Source: Clostridia bacterium
GTDB lineage: Bacteria > Bacillota > Clostridia > Lachnospirales > Lachnospiraceae
DNA length: 64,000 nt
Assembly (NCBI GenBank): GCA_003249225.1
Contig: QKJQ01000012.1
Span: forward strand, 1-64,000
Direction: 5' to 3'
Made by a program: the position numbers and the translations under genes. The notes below the pieces were generated by a model that was given only the letters and a program-made list of their open reading frames with translations, had not been told where the DNA came from and searched no databases. Shown here one piece after another: positions 18,030 through 28,300 of the stretch (position 1 is its first letter; the number at the start of each line of letters is the position of its first letter).

Positions 18030-19940
18030 ATGCAGAAATTAACACTAAAAAGCAAAATAAAGGAAGTGTATGCCAACCCCGTTGGACATGATATTCTTAA
18101 GAAACTTCTGCTACAGCTGAATATCAGTGAAAGCTGGATTACAAACCCTGCAATTCGCAATATGAAACTTGATATGCTGAAAAGTATTGCCGGTAAGCGT
18201 CTGGATGCAGAGTTTTTTGACATATTTCTTACCCTTATAAATTCAGAACATGAGGTTCCAAGAGAAGATGCTGTTCCGATTGCACGGACATGGTGGAAAG
18301 AAGCAGTATTTTATCAGATCTATCCAAGAAGCTTTATGGATGCGGACGGAGATGGTATAGGAGACCTGAGGGGAATCACAGAAAAGCTTGATTACCTTCA
18401 AGAACTTGGTATTGATGCTGTATGGCTATCACCGATCTATGATTCGCCGAATGATGATAATGGATACGACATTCGTGATTACTATAAGATCATGAATGAA
18501 TTCGGAACCATGGAGGATTTTGACCAGTTATTAAAAGGACTTCATGAAAGAGGAATGCGTCTGATTATGGATCTGGTCGTAAACCATACTTCGGATGAAC
18601 ACAGGTGGTTCAAAGAAGCACTGCGTGATCCTGATTCAAAGTACAGGGATTATTATTTTTTCAGGGATCACAAAGATAAGAACACCGGGGAGCAGAACGA
18701 AACACCGAATAACTGGACTTCTTTCTTTGGCGGCAGCGCATGGAATACCTATGAAGAAGAAAAGACATCCGCACTCCATCTGTTCTCGAAAAAGCAGATG
18801 GATCTGAACTGGGAGAACAAAGACACCAGGGATGAAATCTATGCAATGATACGATGGTGGCTGGAAAAAGGTGTCGATGGTTTCCGCCTTGATGTAATCA
18901 ATTATATATCGAAAACAGAAGGCTTGCCGAAAGGAAATGAATCCATTGGTAAATTGCTGGGCTTTTATGGCATAGAACATTACTTTTATGGTCCTTCCCT
19001 CCACAAGTATCTTCGGGAGATGAAAAAAGAAGCATTTTTGCCTTATGATGCTTTTACGGTCGGTGAGACACCGGGGATTGGAATGGAGATGGCCAAGCTT
19101 TTGACGGCAGAGTATCGCAGAGAACTTGATATGATTTTTTCCTTTGATCATCTTGAGATGCCGGGCAAATTCAAATTCGATGAATACAATTATGATCTGA
19201 ATTACTTGAAGCAGTATCTGATCGACTGGAATAGAAACTATGGGAATCACTGCTGGATGTCTTTGTTCTATGACAATCATGACAACCCACGTATGCTATC
19301 CAAGATAAATGCGGCGCCAGAGTTTCGTGATCTGCTGGCTAAGCTTCTTTGCGTTATCCAGTTTACGGTAAAAGGAACCCCGTTTGTATTTCAGGGGCAG
19401 GAACTGGGAATGATAAATGCGGATTTCCGCACAATTGATGAACTGCGGGATATTGAGAGTATTCGTATGTACGAGGAATACTGTAAGACGATGCAGGAAG
19501 ACAAAGCATTGCATAAGATTCTCGCCGGTACCAGAGACCATGCCAGGACACCTATGCCTTGGAACGATAGTGCCAACGGCGGCTTTACAACAGGAACACC
19601 ATGGATTTTGGGCGGAGATGACTATATAAGGCACAATGCCAAACTCGAGAAGAAGGATAGACATTCGGTATACCGCTTTTACCAGGAAATGATATCCTTC
19701 CGAAAAGATCATTCGGTATTTGTTTATGGAGATATTTGCTTTTGCGAAGAAAAGCGCAGCGATGTATTCGCGTTTTACAGATCCAGTCAGAAAGAAATGT
19801 ACTATGTTGAATGCAATCTAAGCAATAAAAAGCAGGTGAGAAAAGAGAAGATGAATGGCTATGTTCTGTGTATGACGAACTATACCAAACTGAAAGATAT
19901 TCTTCGTCCCTATGAAGCGAACATTTGGCGGGTGAGATAA
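18030..19940 (+). CDS. GH13 alpha-glucosidase (oligo-1,6-glucosidase type) with extra N-terminal helical module
   Basis: In this 636-residue protein, residues about 88-600 are a GH13 barrel: region I DLVVNHTS, region II GFRLDVINYI (nucleophile Asp), region III GETPG (acid Glu) and region IV FYDNHDNPR. The residue after the nucleophile is Val, as in alpha-1,6-acting subfamily 31 enzymes rather than Thr of maltose-type enzymes, so isomaltose or panose-like substrates are suggested. Residues 1-85 are a helical module (VYANPVGHDILKKLLLQL...), not part of the barrel; similar modules occur in clostridial glycosidases and esterases. There is no signal peptide: cytoplasmic. GGAG lies 7 nt before the ATG. 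Confidence 0.93.
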   Translation: MQKLTLKSKIKEVYANPVGHDILKKLLLQLNISESWITNPAIRNMKLDMLKSIAGKRLDAEFFDIFLTLINSEHEVPREDAVPIARTWWKEAVFYQIYPRSFMDADGDGIGDLRGITEKLDYLQELGIDAVWLSPIYDSPNDDNGYDIRDYYKIMNEFGTMEDFDQLLKGLHERGMRLIMDLVVNHTSDEHRWFKEALRDPDSKYRDYYFFRDHKDKNTGEQNETPNNWTSFFGGSAWNTYEEEKTSALHLFSKKQMDLNWENKDTRDEIYAMIRWWLEKGVDGFRLDVINYISKTEGLPKGNESIGKLLGFYGIEHYFYGPSLHKYLREMKKEAFLPYDAFTVGETPGIGMEMAKLLTAEYRRELDMIFSFDHLEMPGKFKFDEYNYDLNYLKQYLIDWNRNYGNHCWMSLFYDNHDNPRMLSKINAAPEFRDLLAKLLCVIQFTVKGTPFVFQGQELGMINADFRTIDELRDIESIRMYEEYCKTMQEDKALHKILAGTRDHARTPMPWNDSANGGFTTGTPWILGGDDYIRHNAKLEKKDRHSVYRFYQEMISFRKDHSVFVYGDICFCEEKRSDVFAFYRSSQKEMYYVECNLSNKKQVRKEKMNGYVLCMTNYTKLKDILRPYEANIWRVR

Positions 19941-20009
19941 GCGCGATTATGTATACAGAGTATATGTGGAACGCTCTTTATAATGGCCGATTTTAACAAG
20001 GAGTAAACT

Positions 20010-20555
20010 TTGAAATTTATATCAGCACTTTTTTATTTTCTGCTTTGTCTGATTCAGCCGATCTGTCTGCCGATTCCGGAAGCAGCCACCATACTTGCAG
20101 GTACGCTTGCAATAGGTGAATTCTGGTCCTTGGTTCTTGGAGTGACCGGGTTGGTAATTGGAATAACGATCATGTATTTTCTGACCAAAAAAATCGGAGA
20201 ACGTTTCAAGCGAAAGAAAAAGACGAACCGTCAGATTGAAAGATACATGACTTATGTTGAGAGACATGCAATAATAATTACGGGCGCATTGTTCATCATA
20301 CCAGCTTTACCGGATGAAATTATTGTTGTTGGTGCAGCCCTTAGCGGCATACCGTACAAGATACTTTTGCCTATGGCAATATTTACAAAGATCATATCGG
20401 TCGGAATGATTGCATACGCGGAACCAATGGCTGAGTATTTACCGATAAATCGCTGGGAACTGATAGGTATTGAGCTTTGTATAGTATTTATATTCTCGAT
20501 CGCTTTCCGGTATTATCAGAACAAAAAGAATAAAACAAGAATTGGTAACGAGTAA
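20010..20555 (+). CDS. VTT/DedA-like small membrane protein
   Basis: The 181-residue protein has about five hydrophobic segments and a VTT (SNARE-associated/DedA/TVP38-like) pattern: a LPIPEAATILAGTLA stretch near 20-34, a basic cytoplasmic loop (KKKTNRQIERYM) and IIPALPDEIIVVGAALSGI near 96-114. Such proteins are linked to lipid or undecaprenyl-phosphate flipping, but function here is unproven. The start is TTG at 20010 with AAGGAG at a good distance. It lies 70 bp after the glucosidase with a terminator behind it, so the two may be co-transcribed. Confidence 0.75.
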   Translation: MKFISALFYFLLCLIQPICLPIPEAATILAGTLAIGEFWSLVLGVTGLVIGITIMYFLTKKIGERFKRKKKTNRQIERYMTYVERHAIIITGALFIIPALPDEIIVVGAALSGIPYKILLPMAIFTKIISVGMIAYAEPMAEYLPINRWELIGIELCIVFIFSIAFRYYQNKKNKTRIGNE

Positions 20556-20576
20556 CTTAATAATGACTGAAAAGGT

Positions 20577-20612
20577 AGATGGACCATTGCGATGTGTTCG
20601 TCTATTTTTTTT
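20577..20612 (+). terminator. terminator after the VTT protein gene
   Basis: AGATGGAC-CAT and GATGTGTTCGTCT form an imperfect hairpin with two wobble pairs and a bulge, followed by eight T residues. Confidence 0.7.
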
Positions 20613-21196
20613 GCCGGTAAGCACAGGGGATATTCTAAATAAATAGTTGCAGCTGGAGGCTGAAGTTAATATCGAAACTGAAACTTTGCTCCTCAAACAT
20701 CAGGAAAACAATGCCCGCAACAAAGAGGGCGAGGAATAATGGACGGAAATATAAAATAGTTTACATTAAACTATAAAAAGTAGACAAAAAAGTTGACCCG
20801 TCTGCAACGAGAAGAAATCAATATTAAATCAATGTATTGACAATTACGAAAATGAACAGAAAAAAAGCGACATATACAACAAATCGAGCATATTATATGT
20901 TAAATTGAATACGATTGAGTGAATGTCGGATATCACGAAAAACAAAATGTATTAAATAATATGCATAAAAGATTATAAAACAAGATAAATGTATCGATTT
21001 AACGCGAACATACGCTGAAAAATCATATAAAAAAGCATTACGAAAGTGAAGTTTCTGTTTATGTATAAAATGAAAAAACTAAAACGTTTACTACATAAAA
21101 AGAGAAATGCAAAAGAGAAAGTGCCTAAAAATACGGTTGATAACAGTATACCTCCGAATATACTTGTATTGATTTATATAAATTATACAAAAATGC
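20613..21196. other. 584-bp AT-rich intergenic region with operator-like motifs
   Basis: No complete gene is visible. A 30-codon open stretch (20647-20739) with charged, coiled-coil-like composition may be a gene remnant. An inverted repeat AGTTTA-CAT-TAAACT lies at about 20759-20773. AAAACGTTTA at 21081-21090 resembles a LacI/CcpA-family half-operator. The rest is A-rich sequence without clear structure. Confidence 0.45.
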
Positions 21197-21225
21197 TTGC
21201 ATTATATTAATAGCTGTGGTATATT
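21197..21225 (+). promoter_or_regulatory. promoter of the LacI-family gene
   Basis: TTGCAT, 17-bp spacer, TATATT. Immediately downstream GAAAACGATTAAG (about 21235) is operator-like and could allow autoregulation. Confidence 0.6.
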
Positions 21226-21273
21226 TACCTAAAGAAAACGATTAAGTACTAATGTCAGGGAGGAAATACAGCA

Positions 21274-22302
21274 ATGACATCAATGAAAGATATCGCTGTC
21301 ATGTGCGGAGTATCAATCGCAACAGTCAGTAAGGCACTAAATGATCATCGTGATATTAGTGAGGCAACAAAAGAAAAGATCAGGCAGATCGCAGCAGAGG
21401 CAGGATACTTTCCGAATGCGGCAGCGAGAACTTTAAAGACAAATCGCTCACATAATCTTGGTATTCTGTTTGCAGATGCAGCAAAGAGTGGTCTGACGCA
21501 TGATTATTTTGCAGCAGTGCTGGAAGGATTTAAGCTGGAAGCGGAGAAGCAGGGGTATGACATTACATTTATCAATACATTCCGAGGATACGGCGCGATG
21601 AGTTATGTAGAACGCTGCCGTTACAGAAATATGGATGGCGTTGTAATTGCATGTACTGATTTTGAGAATCCAGAAGTTCTTGAGCTGATCAACAGTGTGA
21701 TACCGACCGTAACAATCGACTATATTGCAAATAACTGTACTTCCGTTATTTCAGATAACGTTCATGGAATGCAGGAACTGACAGAGTATATTATAAAGAA
21801 CGGACATAAAAGGATTGCGTATATACATGGTGAAAGTGAATCTGCCGTTACAAAAGCCAGACTTGCCAGCTTTTACCGAACAATGGACAATCATGGTCTG
21901 AATCCTCCGGCGGAATTTATCAGACCTGCAAAGTATCTGGGATTAAAAGAAGCAGCCAGACATACAGAAGAACTTTTGAAATTAAAGCACAAACCTTCCT
22001 GCATTATTTATCCGGATGATACGGCACTGATCGGTGGACTTAATGTAATACGGGAACATGGACTGAAAGTTCCGGATGATATATCAATCGCAGGATACGA
22101 TGGTCTCAGGGTGTCAAGATTTCTTGCACCAAAGATCACAACGATACATCAGAACACGGATGAGATTGGCAAGGATGCAGCAGTACAGCTGATACGTCTT
22201 ATAGAAAAGCCAAAGACAACATTAAATGAAAGAATCGTTGTAGAAGGTGAGCTTATCACAGGAGGTTCCGTAGGACGAGTAGGAGACTATGAAGTTAAAT
22301 GA
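21274..22302 (+). CDS. LacI-family transcriptional regulator
   Basis: The 342-residue protein has an N-terminal LacI helix-turn-helix (MKDIAVMCGVSIATVSKALND, about 4-24) with the hinge helix ARTLKTNRSHNLG near 50-62. A periplasmic-binding-protein-like sugar sensor follows (about 62-335; ISIAGYDG near 275). It is upstream of and co-directional with a CUT1 sugar ABC transporter, 110 bp away, so it most likely controls that system in response to the imported oligosaccharide. The sugar cannot be deduced. Confidence 0.93.
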   Translation: MTSMKDIAVMCGVSIATVSKALNDHRDISEATKEKIRQIAAEAGYFPNAAARTLKTNRSHNLGILFADAAKSGLTHDYFAAVLEGFKLEAEKQGYDITFINTFRGYGAMSYVERCRYRNMDGVVIACTDFENPEVLELINSVIPTVTIDYIANNCTSVISDNVHGMQELTEYIIKNGHKRIAYIHGESESAVTKARLASFYRTMDNHGLNPPAEFIRPAKYLGLKEAARHTEELLKLKHKPSCIIYPDDTALIGGLNVIREHGLKVPDDISIAGYDGLRVSRFLAPKITTIHQNTDEIGKDAAVQLIRLIEKPKTTLNERIVVEGELITGGSVGRVGDYEVK

Positions 22303-22412
22303 GGCATTTCTATTATCCGCTGCTAGAAGCTTTCTTTGGGAACAAGGCAATGGCGAAAGGGTAATCGAATATAAATGCAAAAATTAATAACATTTTATGA
22401 GGAGGTAGTAAA

Positions 22413-23852
22413 ATGAAAAAAAGGATTGTTGGCCTGCTTATGGTGGTTACAATGACCGTACTTCTTTTTGGAGGCTGCGGAAATAACACTACAACACCAT
22501 CAGGAAATGACACAGCAGCAACAGCAACATCAGCACCAGCAGCAACAGAGGCAACAGCAACACCGGCAGCAACAGAGGCAACCGCAACACCAGCAACTGA
22601 TACAGCTGAAGCAGTTACATTGGATATGATGCATTTCTCAACAAGTGAAGAGAGTCAGGGCAACGGTGGTTCCGATGGATTCCGTACTGTCATTGCTGAA
22701 TGGCAAGCAGCTAATCCAAATGTTACATTAAATCAGAACGTATTAGCTAATGACGAATACAAAACTCAGATCGCTACTCTTGCAGGCGCTAATGAGCTTC
22801 CGGATGTATTCTTATTACAGGGTATGAATACAAAATCCTGGTCAAGTCAGGGACTTATCCTTGATATGACACAGATCATTGCAGATTCACCTTACGCAAG
22901 TCTGTACAATGATGCTTTATTCTATCCATTTACCGCAGATGGTAAGATCTATGGACTTCCAGCATTGACTGGTGGTACATGTACAGCAGTAGTTTACGAT
23001 TCCGCAGCATGGGCTGATGCAGGTTATGATACATTCCCTGAAACTTGGGAAGAAGTATTTGCAGCAAGCGATTACTTTGCAGGACTTGGAATGGATACGA
23101 TCGCATTTGGTAATGGTGGTCAGTGGCAGGCAAACTCATGTTTCCTTTCAACACTTGGTGACAGATTCACCGGTGCTGACTGGACAAAATCTATCATTGA
23201 AGGAACCGGAGCTAAATTTACAGATCCAGAATTTGTAGCAGCTTTACAGGCAACTCAGGATATCTTCTTATCAGGAATCTTTAATGCAGATTACAACACA
23301 GTAACCAATGAGACCGCAAGAGAGTACTACATCGATGGCAGTGCAGCTGCATTCATCGGTGGAAACTGGGATGTTTCTTATATACAGGCTTCCCTTGCAG
23401 GAACAGATCTTTACAATACAACGAAATTTGCAGTACTTCCTCAGCCAGAAGGTGCAACAGCAAGTTACAACACTCAGAACATCGGTCTTGGTTATGCCGT
23501 TGCTATCAATGCTGAAGTTGCAAATGATCCTGCGAAACTCGCAGCAGCAATCGATTTAGCTTACACAGTAACCGGAACAGACTTTGCAGAATATGTAGCA
23601 AGCAATTATGCTCTTGGTGGCTTAACAACCGTAGCTAACGTTGATCTCAGCGGATTTGATCAGTGGACACAGGACTTCTACAACTGGTCATATGTTGACA
23701 CAACCGCATGTGAAATCTACGATTCTTATGTTGATGGTTCTGTATGGGGAACATTAAATGTTGACCTTCAGACAATGATGAATGGTGATATGACACCGGA
23801 AGATGTTGCACAAGCAACACAGGATTCCTATGAAGCATATTTAGCTCAATAA
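22413..23852 (+). CDS. extracellular sugar-binding lipoprotein of a CUT1 ABC transporter
   Basis: The 479-residue protein carries a lipoprotein signal peptide with lipobox LFGGC (Cys at 22) and an Ala/Thr-rich linker (about 23-68) built from near-repeats of ATEATATPA, a small tandem repeat at about 22540-22605. The binding domain follows (about 70-479; family SBP_bac_1). It captures an oligosaccharide outside the membrane and hands it to the two permeases downstream. GGAGG is 8 nt before the ATG. Many aromatic residues in the C-terminal half fit sugar stacking. Confidence 0.92.
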   Translation: MKKRIVGLLMVVTMTVLLFGGCGNNTTTPSGNDTAATATSAPAATEATATPAATEATATPATDTAEAVTLDMMHFSTSEESQGNGGSDGFRTVIAEWQAANPNVTLNQNVLANDEYKTQIATLAGANELPDVFLLQGMNTKSWSSQGLILDMTQIIADSPYASLYNDALFYPFTADGKIYGLPALTGGTCTAVVYDSAAWADAGYDTFPETWEEVFAASDYFAGLGMDTIAFGNGGQWQANSCFLSTLGDRFTGADWTKSIIEGTGAKFTDPEFVAALQATQDIFLSGIFNADYNTVTNETAREYYIDGSAAAFIGGNWDVSYIQASLAGTDLYNTTKFAVLPQPEGATASYNTQNIGLGYAVAINAEVANDPAKLAAAIDLAYTVTGTDFAEYVASNYALGGLTTVANVDLSGFDQWTQDFYNWSYVDTTACEIYDSYVDGSVWGTLNVDLQTMMNGDMTPEDVAQATQDSYEAYLAQ

Positions 23853-23867
23853 TTAAAGGTTAAGTTT

Positions 23868-23910
23868 GGGTCCCGTCACTGTGATTCTGACGGGACCCAT
23901 TGTTTAAAAT
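23868..23910 (+). terminator. strong hairpin between binding protein and permeases
   Basis: GGGTCCCGTCA and TGACGGGACCC form a perfect 11-bp GC-rich stem, followed only by ATTGTTTAAAA. The weak T tract suggests partial termination or mRNA stabilisation, which would make the binding protein more abundant than its permeases. Confidence 0.8.
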
Positions 23911-23946
23911 ATTTGTGGAGTCATCTGAGTTTAAGGAGGAAAGAGA

Positions 23947-24849
23947 ATGCTTAATTCTATCAAGCCAAAGGGGAGAGTAGTTTTTGCTTATCTGTTCATT
24001 CCTCTGGGAATATATTTATTCTCCGTATTTGTTCCGCTTGTCACAGCTGCCTTTTACAGCCTGTTCTATTGGAAGAGCGGTCCGGCGAAAACTTTTATTG
24101 GATTTGATAATTATGTAAGCCTGATTAAAGATAGTGTATTCTGGCTTGCGTTTAGACATAATATTTATTTGGTCGTACTGTGTATTTTTGGACAGATCGG
24201 TCTTGCCTTTATCATTGTTCTCTTGATAAATTCAAAGCTGACAAAATTAAAAGGGCTTCACCGTACGTTTGGATTCTTTCCAAGTACAATTTCAGCAGTT
24301 TATATTGGTTTGATCTGGACCATGGTATTCGACCAAAGACGAGGAATCATTAACTGGGTAATCTCAAAAGTTCAGGATATACCGACAAGAGAGCTGCCGG
24401 TATGGCTGAATGACAGTAAACTTGTTATGACGATCGTAGCAATACCACTGATATGGCAGTTCATCGGTTACTATATGGTAATTATTTTGTCTGCCATTGC
24501 CTCTGTTGATAAAGAGATTTTTGAGGTTTCTGAAATCGACGGAGCTTCAGCCTTTCAAAGAGCAATCTACATTGTACTGCCTTTGATCAAGAACACCCTG
24601 ATTGTGTGTGTGACGTTGTGTATCGCAGGTAATATGAAGGTTTTTGATCATATCTTTACGATGACATATGGTGGACCGGGATACGACTCCATCGTTATGG
24701 CACTGTATGGATACCGTACATCCTTTGACAATGGTGATATGGGCTACGGCTGTGCAATTTCCATTGGTATCTTTGTTACCAGTCTTGCCGTTATTGGATT
24801 GACCAATGTATTAGCAAACTGGTTATCGAGAGACAAGGGGGTGGCATAA
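23947..24849 (+). CDS. CUT1 ABC transporter permease (MalF/UgpA-like)
   Basis: The 300-residue protein has six transmembrane helices and the EAA loop (EVSEIDGASAFQRAIYIVLP, about 196-215) that docks the ATPase. It is the first of two permeases in the sugar importer and joins its partner gene directly, with the stop immediately before the next ATG. GGAGG lies 8 nt before the start. Confidence 0.94.
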   Translation: MLNSIKPKGRVVFAYLFIPLGIYLFSVFVPLVTAAFYSLFYWKSGPAKTFIGFDNYVSLIKDSVFWLAFRHNIYLVVLCIFGQIGLAFIIVLLINSKLTKLKGLHRTFGFFPSTISAVYIGLIWTMVFDQRRGIINWVISKVQDIPTRELPVWLNDSKLVMTIVAIPLIWQFIGYYMVIILSAIASVDKEIFEVSEIDGASAFQRAIYIVLPLIKNTLIVCVTLCIAGNMKVFDHIFTMTYGGPGYDSIVMALYGYRTSFDNGDMGYGCAISIGIFVTSLAVIGLTNVLANWLSRDKGVA

Positions 24850-25749
24850 ATGGCGCAAGGGAATGTTGTAGTTGACAGCAAGGGTAAACGTGTATATGGA
24901 AAAACAAAAGGCGAAAGAGTAAGAAGTGGCATTCTTGGAGTAATTATGAATGCTGTACTGATAGTTTTTTCAGCATCCTGTATATTTCCTCTTGTCTGGA
25001 TGTTCTATTCGTCCTTAAAAGAAAAAAGAGTTTTCAATGCGGACATTGTATCCCTTCCGTCGGATCCTACTCTTGAAAACTACAGAAGAATACTTTCGAA
25101 CTCCGATTATCATCTTGGAAGTTCTATGTTCAACAGTCTGCGTACAACAGCGCTTTCGATCTTAATGATTGTTTTGTTTGGATATATCATAGGATATATT
25201 TTAGCAAGAATCAAATTTCGTGGAAACAGACTGATCTATGTGGTCCTTCTTATGGGAATGCTGATTCCGATTCATTCATTGCTGATTCCGATTTATGTTG
25301 TATTCAGCAATTTAAATCTAAGCGATAAATGGTTCACGCTGATCATTCCGTATGTGGCATTTGGTCTGCCGATCGCAGTGTTCCTGGTAGAAGGATTTGT
25401 AAAATCCATACCAGTCGAGCTTGAAGAAGCAGCAGCGATTGATGGAAGTTCATTTACAAGGACGTTGTTCAGTATTATTCTGCCTGTTGCAAAGCCGATA
25501 CTGGTCACCGTTGGTATCATACAATCGTTTGCCTGCTGGAATGAGTTTTCCTTTGCCTTAGTTCTGATTAAGTCAGTTAGTCTGCAGACGGTTCCGCTTG
25601 CAATGACACAGTTCAAAGGACAATTCGCATCGGATTATCCGAAGCAGATGGCAGCTATGCTTTTGACAATGTCTCCTATTATCATTTTGTATTTCACTTT
25701 AAGTAAACATATTATTAAAGGTATGGTAGCTGGTGCTGTAAAAGGATAA
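24850..25749 (+). CDS. CUT1 ABC transporter permease (MalG/UgpE-like)
   Basis: The 299-residue inner-membrane protein has six helices and the EAA loop EEAAAIDGSSFTRTLFSIILP (about 195-215). Its N-terminal 30 residues are basic and cytoplasmic. It starts right after the preceding permease stop. No ATP-binding gene follows, so the system probably borrows a shared MsmX-type ATPase, which is common in Firmicutes. Confidence 0.94.
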   Translation: MAQGNVVVDSKGKRVYGKTKGERVRSGILGVIMNAVLIVFSASCIFPLVWMFYSSLKEKRVFNADIVSLPSDPTLENYRRILSNSDYHLGSSMFNSLRTTALSILMIVLFGYIIGYILARIKFRGNRLIYVVLLMGMLIPIHSLLIPIYVVFSNLNLSDKWFTLIIPYVAFGLPIAVFLVEGFVKSIPVELEEAAAIDGSSFTRTLFSIILPVAKPILVTVGIIQSFACWNEFSFALVLIKSVSLQTVPLAMTQFKGQFASDYPKQMAAMLLTMSPIIILYFTLSKHIIKGMVAGAVKG

Positions 25750-25844
25750 AAATGAGAATAGCAATGAGCTATTGTAATACAGCTCACGATAAATTATGTA
25801 AAATACTAGTTAGAACAGCGTAAGAAATAGGCTGGAAGTAAATA

Positions 25845-25899
25845 CACCTCACCATTTAAACTTTATTTGCAGAGTTTTTATGGGTCGAGGTGTTTTTTT
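25845..25899 (+). terminator. terminator of the sugar ABC operon
   Basis: CACCTC-ACC (25845-25853) pairs with GGT-C-GAGGTG (25883-25892) across a 29-nt loop, followed by seven T residues. The remaining gap to 26221 is AT-rich without a recognisable gene. Confidence 0.65.
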
Positions 25900-26221
25900 G
25901 CGTTTTAAAATAAAAAAAAGCTTTGTAAAAAGGATAATATAGTAACGCAAAACGTTGGAAAAATCACAAAATGTGATTAATAATAGGTAAAATGGGTAAA
26001 TTAATTTGAAATCATGTTGATTAATTTTAAATAAAGATGTAAGATGTGCTTTGTGAGTAAAATATTGTTTAAACAAAATTAATGTTCGCAAATGGGTTGT
26101 GAATGGGGAAGAATCTTTGCTATTTAATAATTTAGGTTAACAAATTATGAAGAGGATTAAAAGTTAAGGAATTAACAATGTTGAAATGATCGTTGGGGCA
26201 AAAGATTTTGAGGAGGTTATT

Positions 26222-28210
26222 ATGAAAAGTATTAAGATGAGATTGGCAATTTACTTTACCTGTATTATTTTTGCTGCGGTTATTGGACTTACGGTTCTGG
26301 CGGTCATGTCTTCACAATCGATTGTCAGAAGCGAAGCTGATAATACATTAAAAACCATGGCAGAGGATGCCGGAACGATACTGGTAAGCAGATTGGATAC
26401 GCAGACAACGATACTGAAAACAATAGCGTCAAACAGTGCGATTAAAAGTATGAATTGGGACGATCAGAGAATTGTTCTGACAGAACAGTTGTCAGATTCC
26501 GGTTATGATACATTGCTGATTGTTGATATGACTGGGCATGCTGTTGATACATCGGGAGCGGTCGCCGAACTCGCAGAAAGAGAGTATGTAAAATCAGCAC
26601 TGGCTGGAACAGTGGCTGTATCTGATGTTTTGTTAAGTTCTGTTACAGGAGAGCCGGTAATAATGGTAGCGGTACCAATCTATCAGGATGATACGGTCGT
26701 TGGAGCACTGGTAGGAAGCCATGATGGGAATTTTTTAAGTGAAACGATCAGTGATATGGGATACGGCGAGCAGGGATATTGCTATATGATCAATCGCCAG
26801 GGGGTTATAATTGCACATCCCGATAAGGAAAAAGTCGTGTCACAGTTTTCACCGATTCAAGAAGCGGAGACCGACCAAACCATGGAATCGACTGCAGAAG
26901 CAATAAAAAGAATGATAGCAGAAGATGAGGGTGTGACTGAGTATACCCTGAATGGCAAGACATTGCTTGCTGCTTTCACCAGAATTGAAGGAACAAAATG
27001 GAGTATTGCAATCATTGGAACCAAAGATGATGTGCTAAAGGATATAGCAGTTGTAAAGTATCAACTGGGTGGATTGTCACTGGTCATTCTGATCCTTGGT
27101 GTTGTGGCTGTGCTGATCATTGGCGGTGCAATTGCAGCACCGATAACTTCTACGATCCGATATGCAGAGACAATAGCAGCGCTTGATATAACGGGTGATA
27201 TACAGGAAAAGCACCTGAAACGAAAAGATGAAATAGGCAAACTCGCATTGTCCCTGCAAAATATAAAGGTAAGTCTGTATTCGATTGTAAGAGAGATTGC
27301 TTCCTCTGCTGAACAAATGTCGGCATCGTCAGAAGAATTGACGGCTTCCACGGAAGCTACTTCACTAAGGATGGGAGAAATAGCCGAGACTGTTACCGGA
27401 ATAGCAAAAGGAGCTACCGATCAGGCAGTATTGACCCAGGCCGGAGCACAGAAAGTGGAGGAGCTTGGAAAAGGAATAAAGGAAGACCAGATTCATCTTG
27501 ACAATATGAATCAGATGACAAAACATGTGTCCGGAATTATTGATAGCGGGATGCAGGACATGATGGTACTTTCTGTACAGACCGATAAGAACAACAAAAC
27601 CGGAAAAGATGTTCAGACTGTTATTAATAAGACAGATGAGAGTGCCAAATTAATCGGAAATGCAAGCCAGATGATAGCATCCATAGCGGATCAGACCAAT
27701 CTCCTTGCTTTGAATGCCGCAATTGAAGCAGCTAGAGCAGGAGATGCCGGCCGGGGATTTGCAGTTGTTGCAGAGGAAATCAGAAAACTGGCCGAACAAT
27801 CGGCGGCATCTACGAAAGAAATAGATGCAGCAATTCATGAGTTGCTGAATAATTCAAAAGAAGCCGTGGATTCGATTGCAAAGATGACAGATATTATTAC
27901 GGAACAAACCGACAGTGTTAGAAAGAACAGAGAAAATTATGAGGGAATTCGGGATGCTGTGGTTAAAATGGAACAGGGCGTGCAGAAATTGAATGAAACA
28001 GGAAAGCAGATGAATCTCATGAGAGCAGATATAGTTCGTGAGATGGAAGGTTTGTCTGCGATTGCAGAAGAAAATTCAGCGTCTACAGAGGAAGTAACAG
28101 CCTCCATAGAAGAGCAGGCATCGTCAGTCGAAGAAATTGCAAATACCAGTGAATCCTTATCCTCACTGGCAGTGCATCTGCACAATTCAGTCAGCAGATT
28201 TAAAATGTAA
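26222..28210 (+). CDS. membrane methyl-accepting chemotaxis protein with Cache sensor
   Basis: The 662-residue receptor has TM1 (about 8-30), an extracytoplasmic dCache-type domain (about 35-275; paired [18 protein letters not shown] motif), TM2 (about 280-303), a HAMP linker, and a long signalling coiled coil. The coiled-coil tip reads [20 protein letters not shown] (near 490-510). It should detect a small ligand such as an amino acid or organic acid outside the cell and signal via CheW/CheA. The ATG at 26222 follows GAGGAGG; the longer frame from 26186 lacks a site. It is a monocistronic unit closed by a strong terminator. Confidence 0.95.
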   Translation: MKSIKMRLAIYFTCIIFAAVIGLTVLAVMSSQSIVRSEADNTLKTMAEDAGTILVSRLDTQTTILKTIASNSAIKSMNWDDQRIVLTEQLSDSGYDTLLIVDMTGHAVDTSGAVAELAEREYVKSALAGTVAVSDVLLSSVTGEPVIMVAVPIYQDDTVVGALVGSHDGNFLSETISDMGYGEQGYCYMINRQGVIIAHPDKEKVVSQFSPIQEAETDQTMESTAEAIKRMIAEDEGVTEYTLNGKTLLAAFTRIEGTKWSIAIIGTKDDVLKDIAVVKYQLGGLSLVILILGVVAVLIIGGAIAAPITSTIRYAETIAALDITGDIQEKHLKRKDEIGKLALSLQNIKVSLYSIVREIASSAEQMSASSEELTASTEATSLRMGEIAETVTGIAKGATDQAVLTQAGAQKVEELGKGIKEDQIHLDNMNQMTKHVSGIIDSGMQDMMVLSVQTDKNNKTGKDVQTVINKTDESAKLIGNASQMIASIADQTNLLALNAAIEAARAGDAGRGFAVVAEEIRKLAEQSAASTKEIDAAIHELLNNSKEAVDSIAKMTDIITEQTDSVRKNRENYEGIRDAVVKMEQGVQKLNETGKQMNLMRADIVREMEGLSAIAEENSASTEEVTASIEEQASSVEEIANTSESLSSLAVHLHNSVSRFKM

Positions 28211-28218
28211 AAAAGAGA

Positions 28219-28251
28219 GAAAGCCCGTCATAAAAGACGGGCTTTCTTTTT
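28219..28251 (+). terminator. terminator of the Cache chemoreceptor
   Basis: GAAAGCCCGTC and GACGGGCTTTC pair perfectly (11 bp, 6-nt loop), followed by TTTTT. Confidence 0.95.
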
Positions 28252-28300
28252 GACAGGCTTTCTCTTTGGTAAATGAATGAAAGATGATGAAATAAGCAAA

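Noticed and set aside
18636-19280. 214-codon minus-strand ORF within the GH13 gene
   Set aside because: Antisense shadow of a fully conserved glycosidase; no ribosome site or family motif.
25849-26091. Minus-strand 80-codon ORF after the sugar permeases
   Set aside because: It is made of AT-rich sequence, begins without a ribosome site and crosses the operon terminator.
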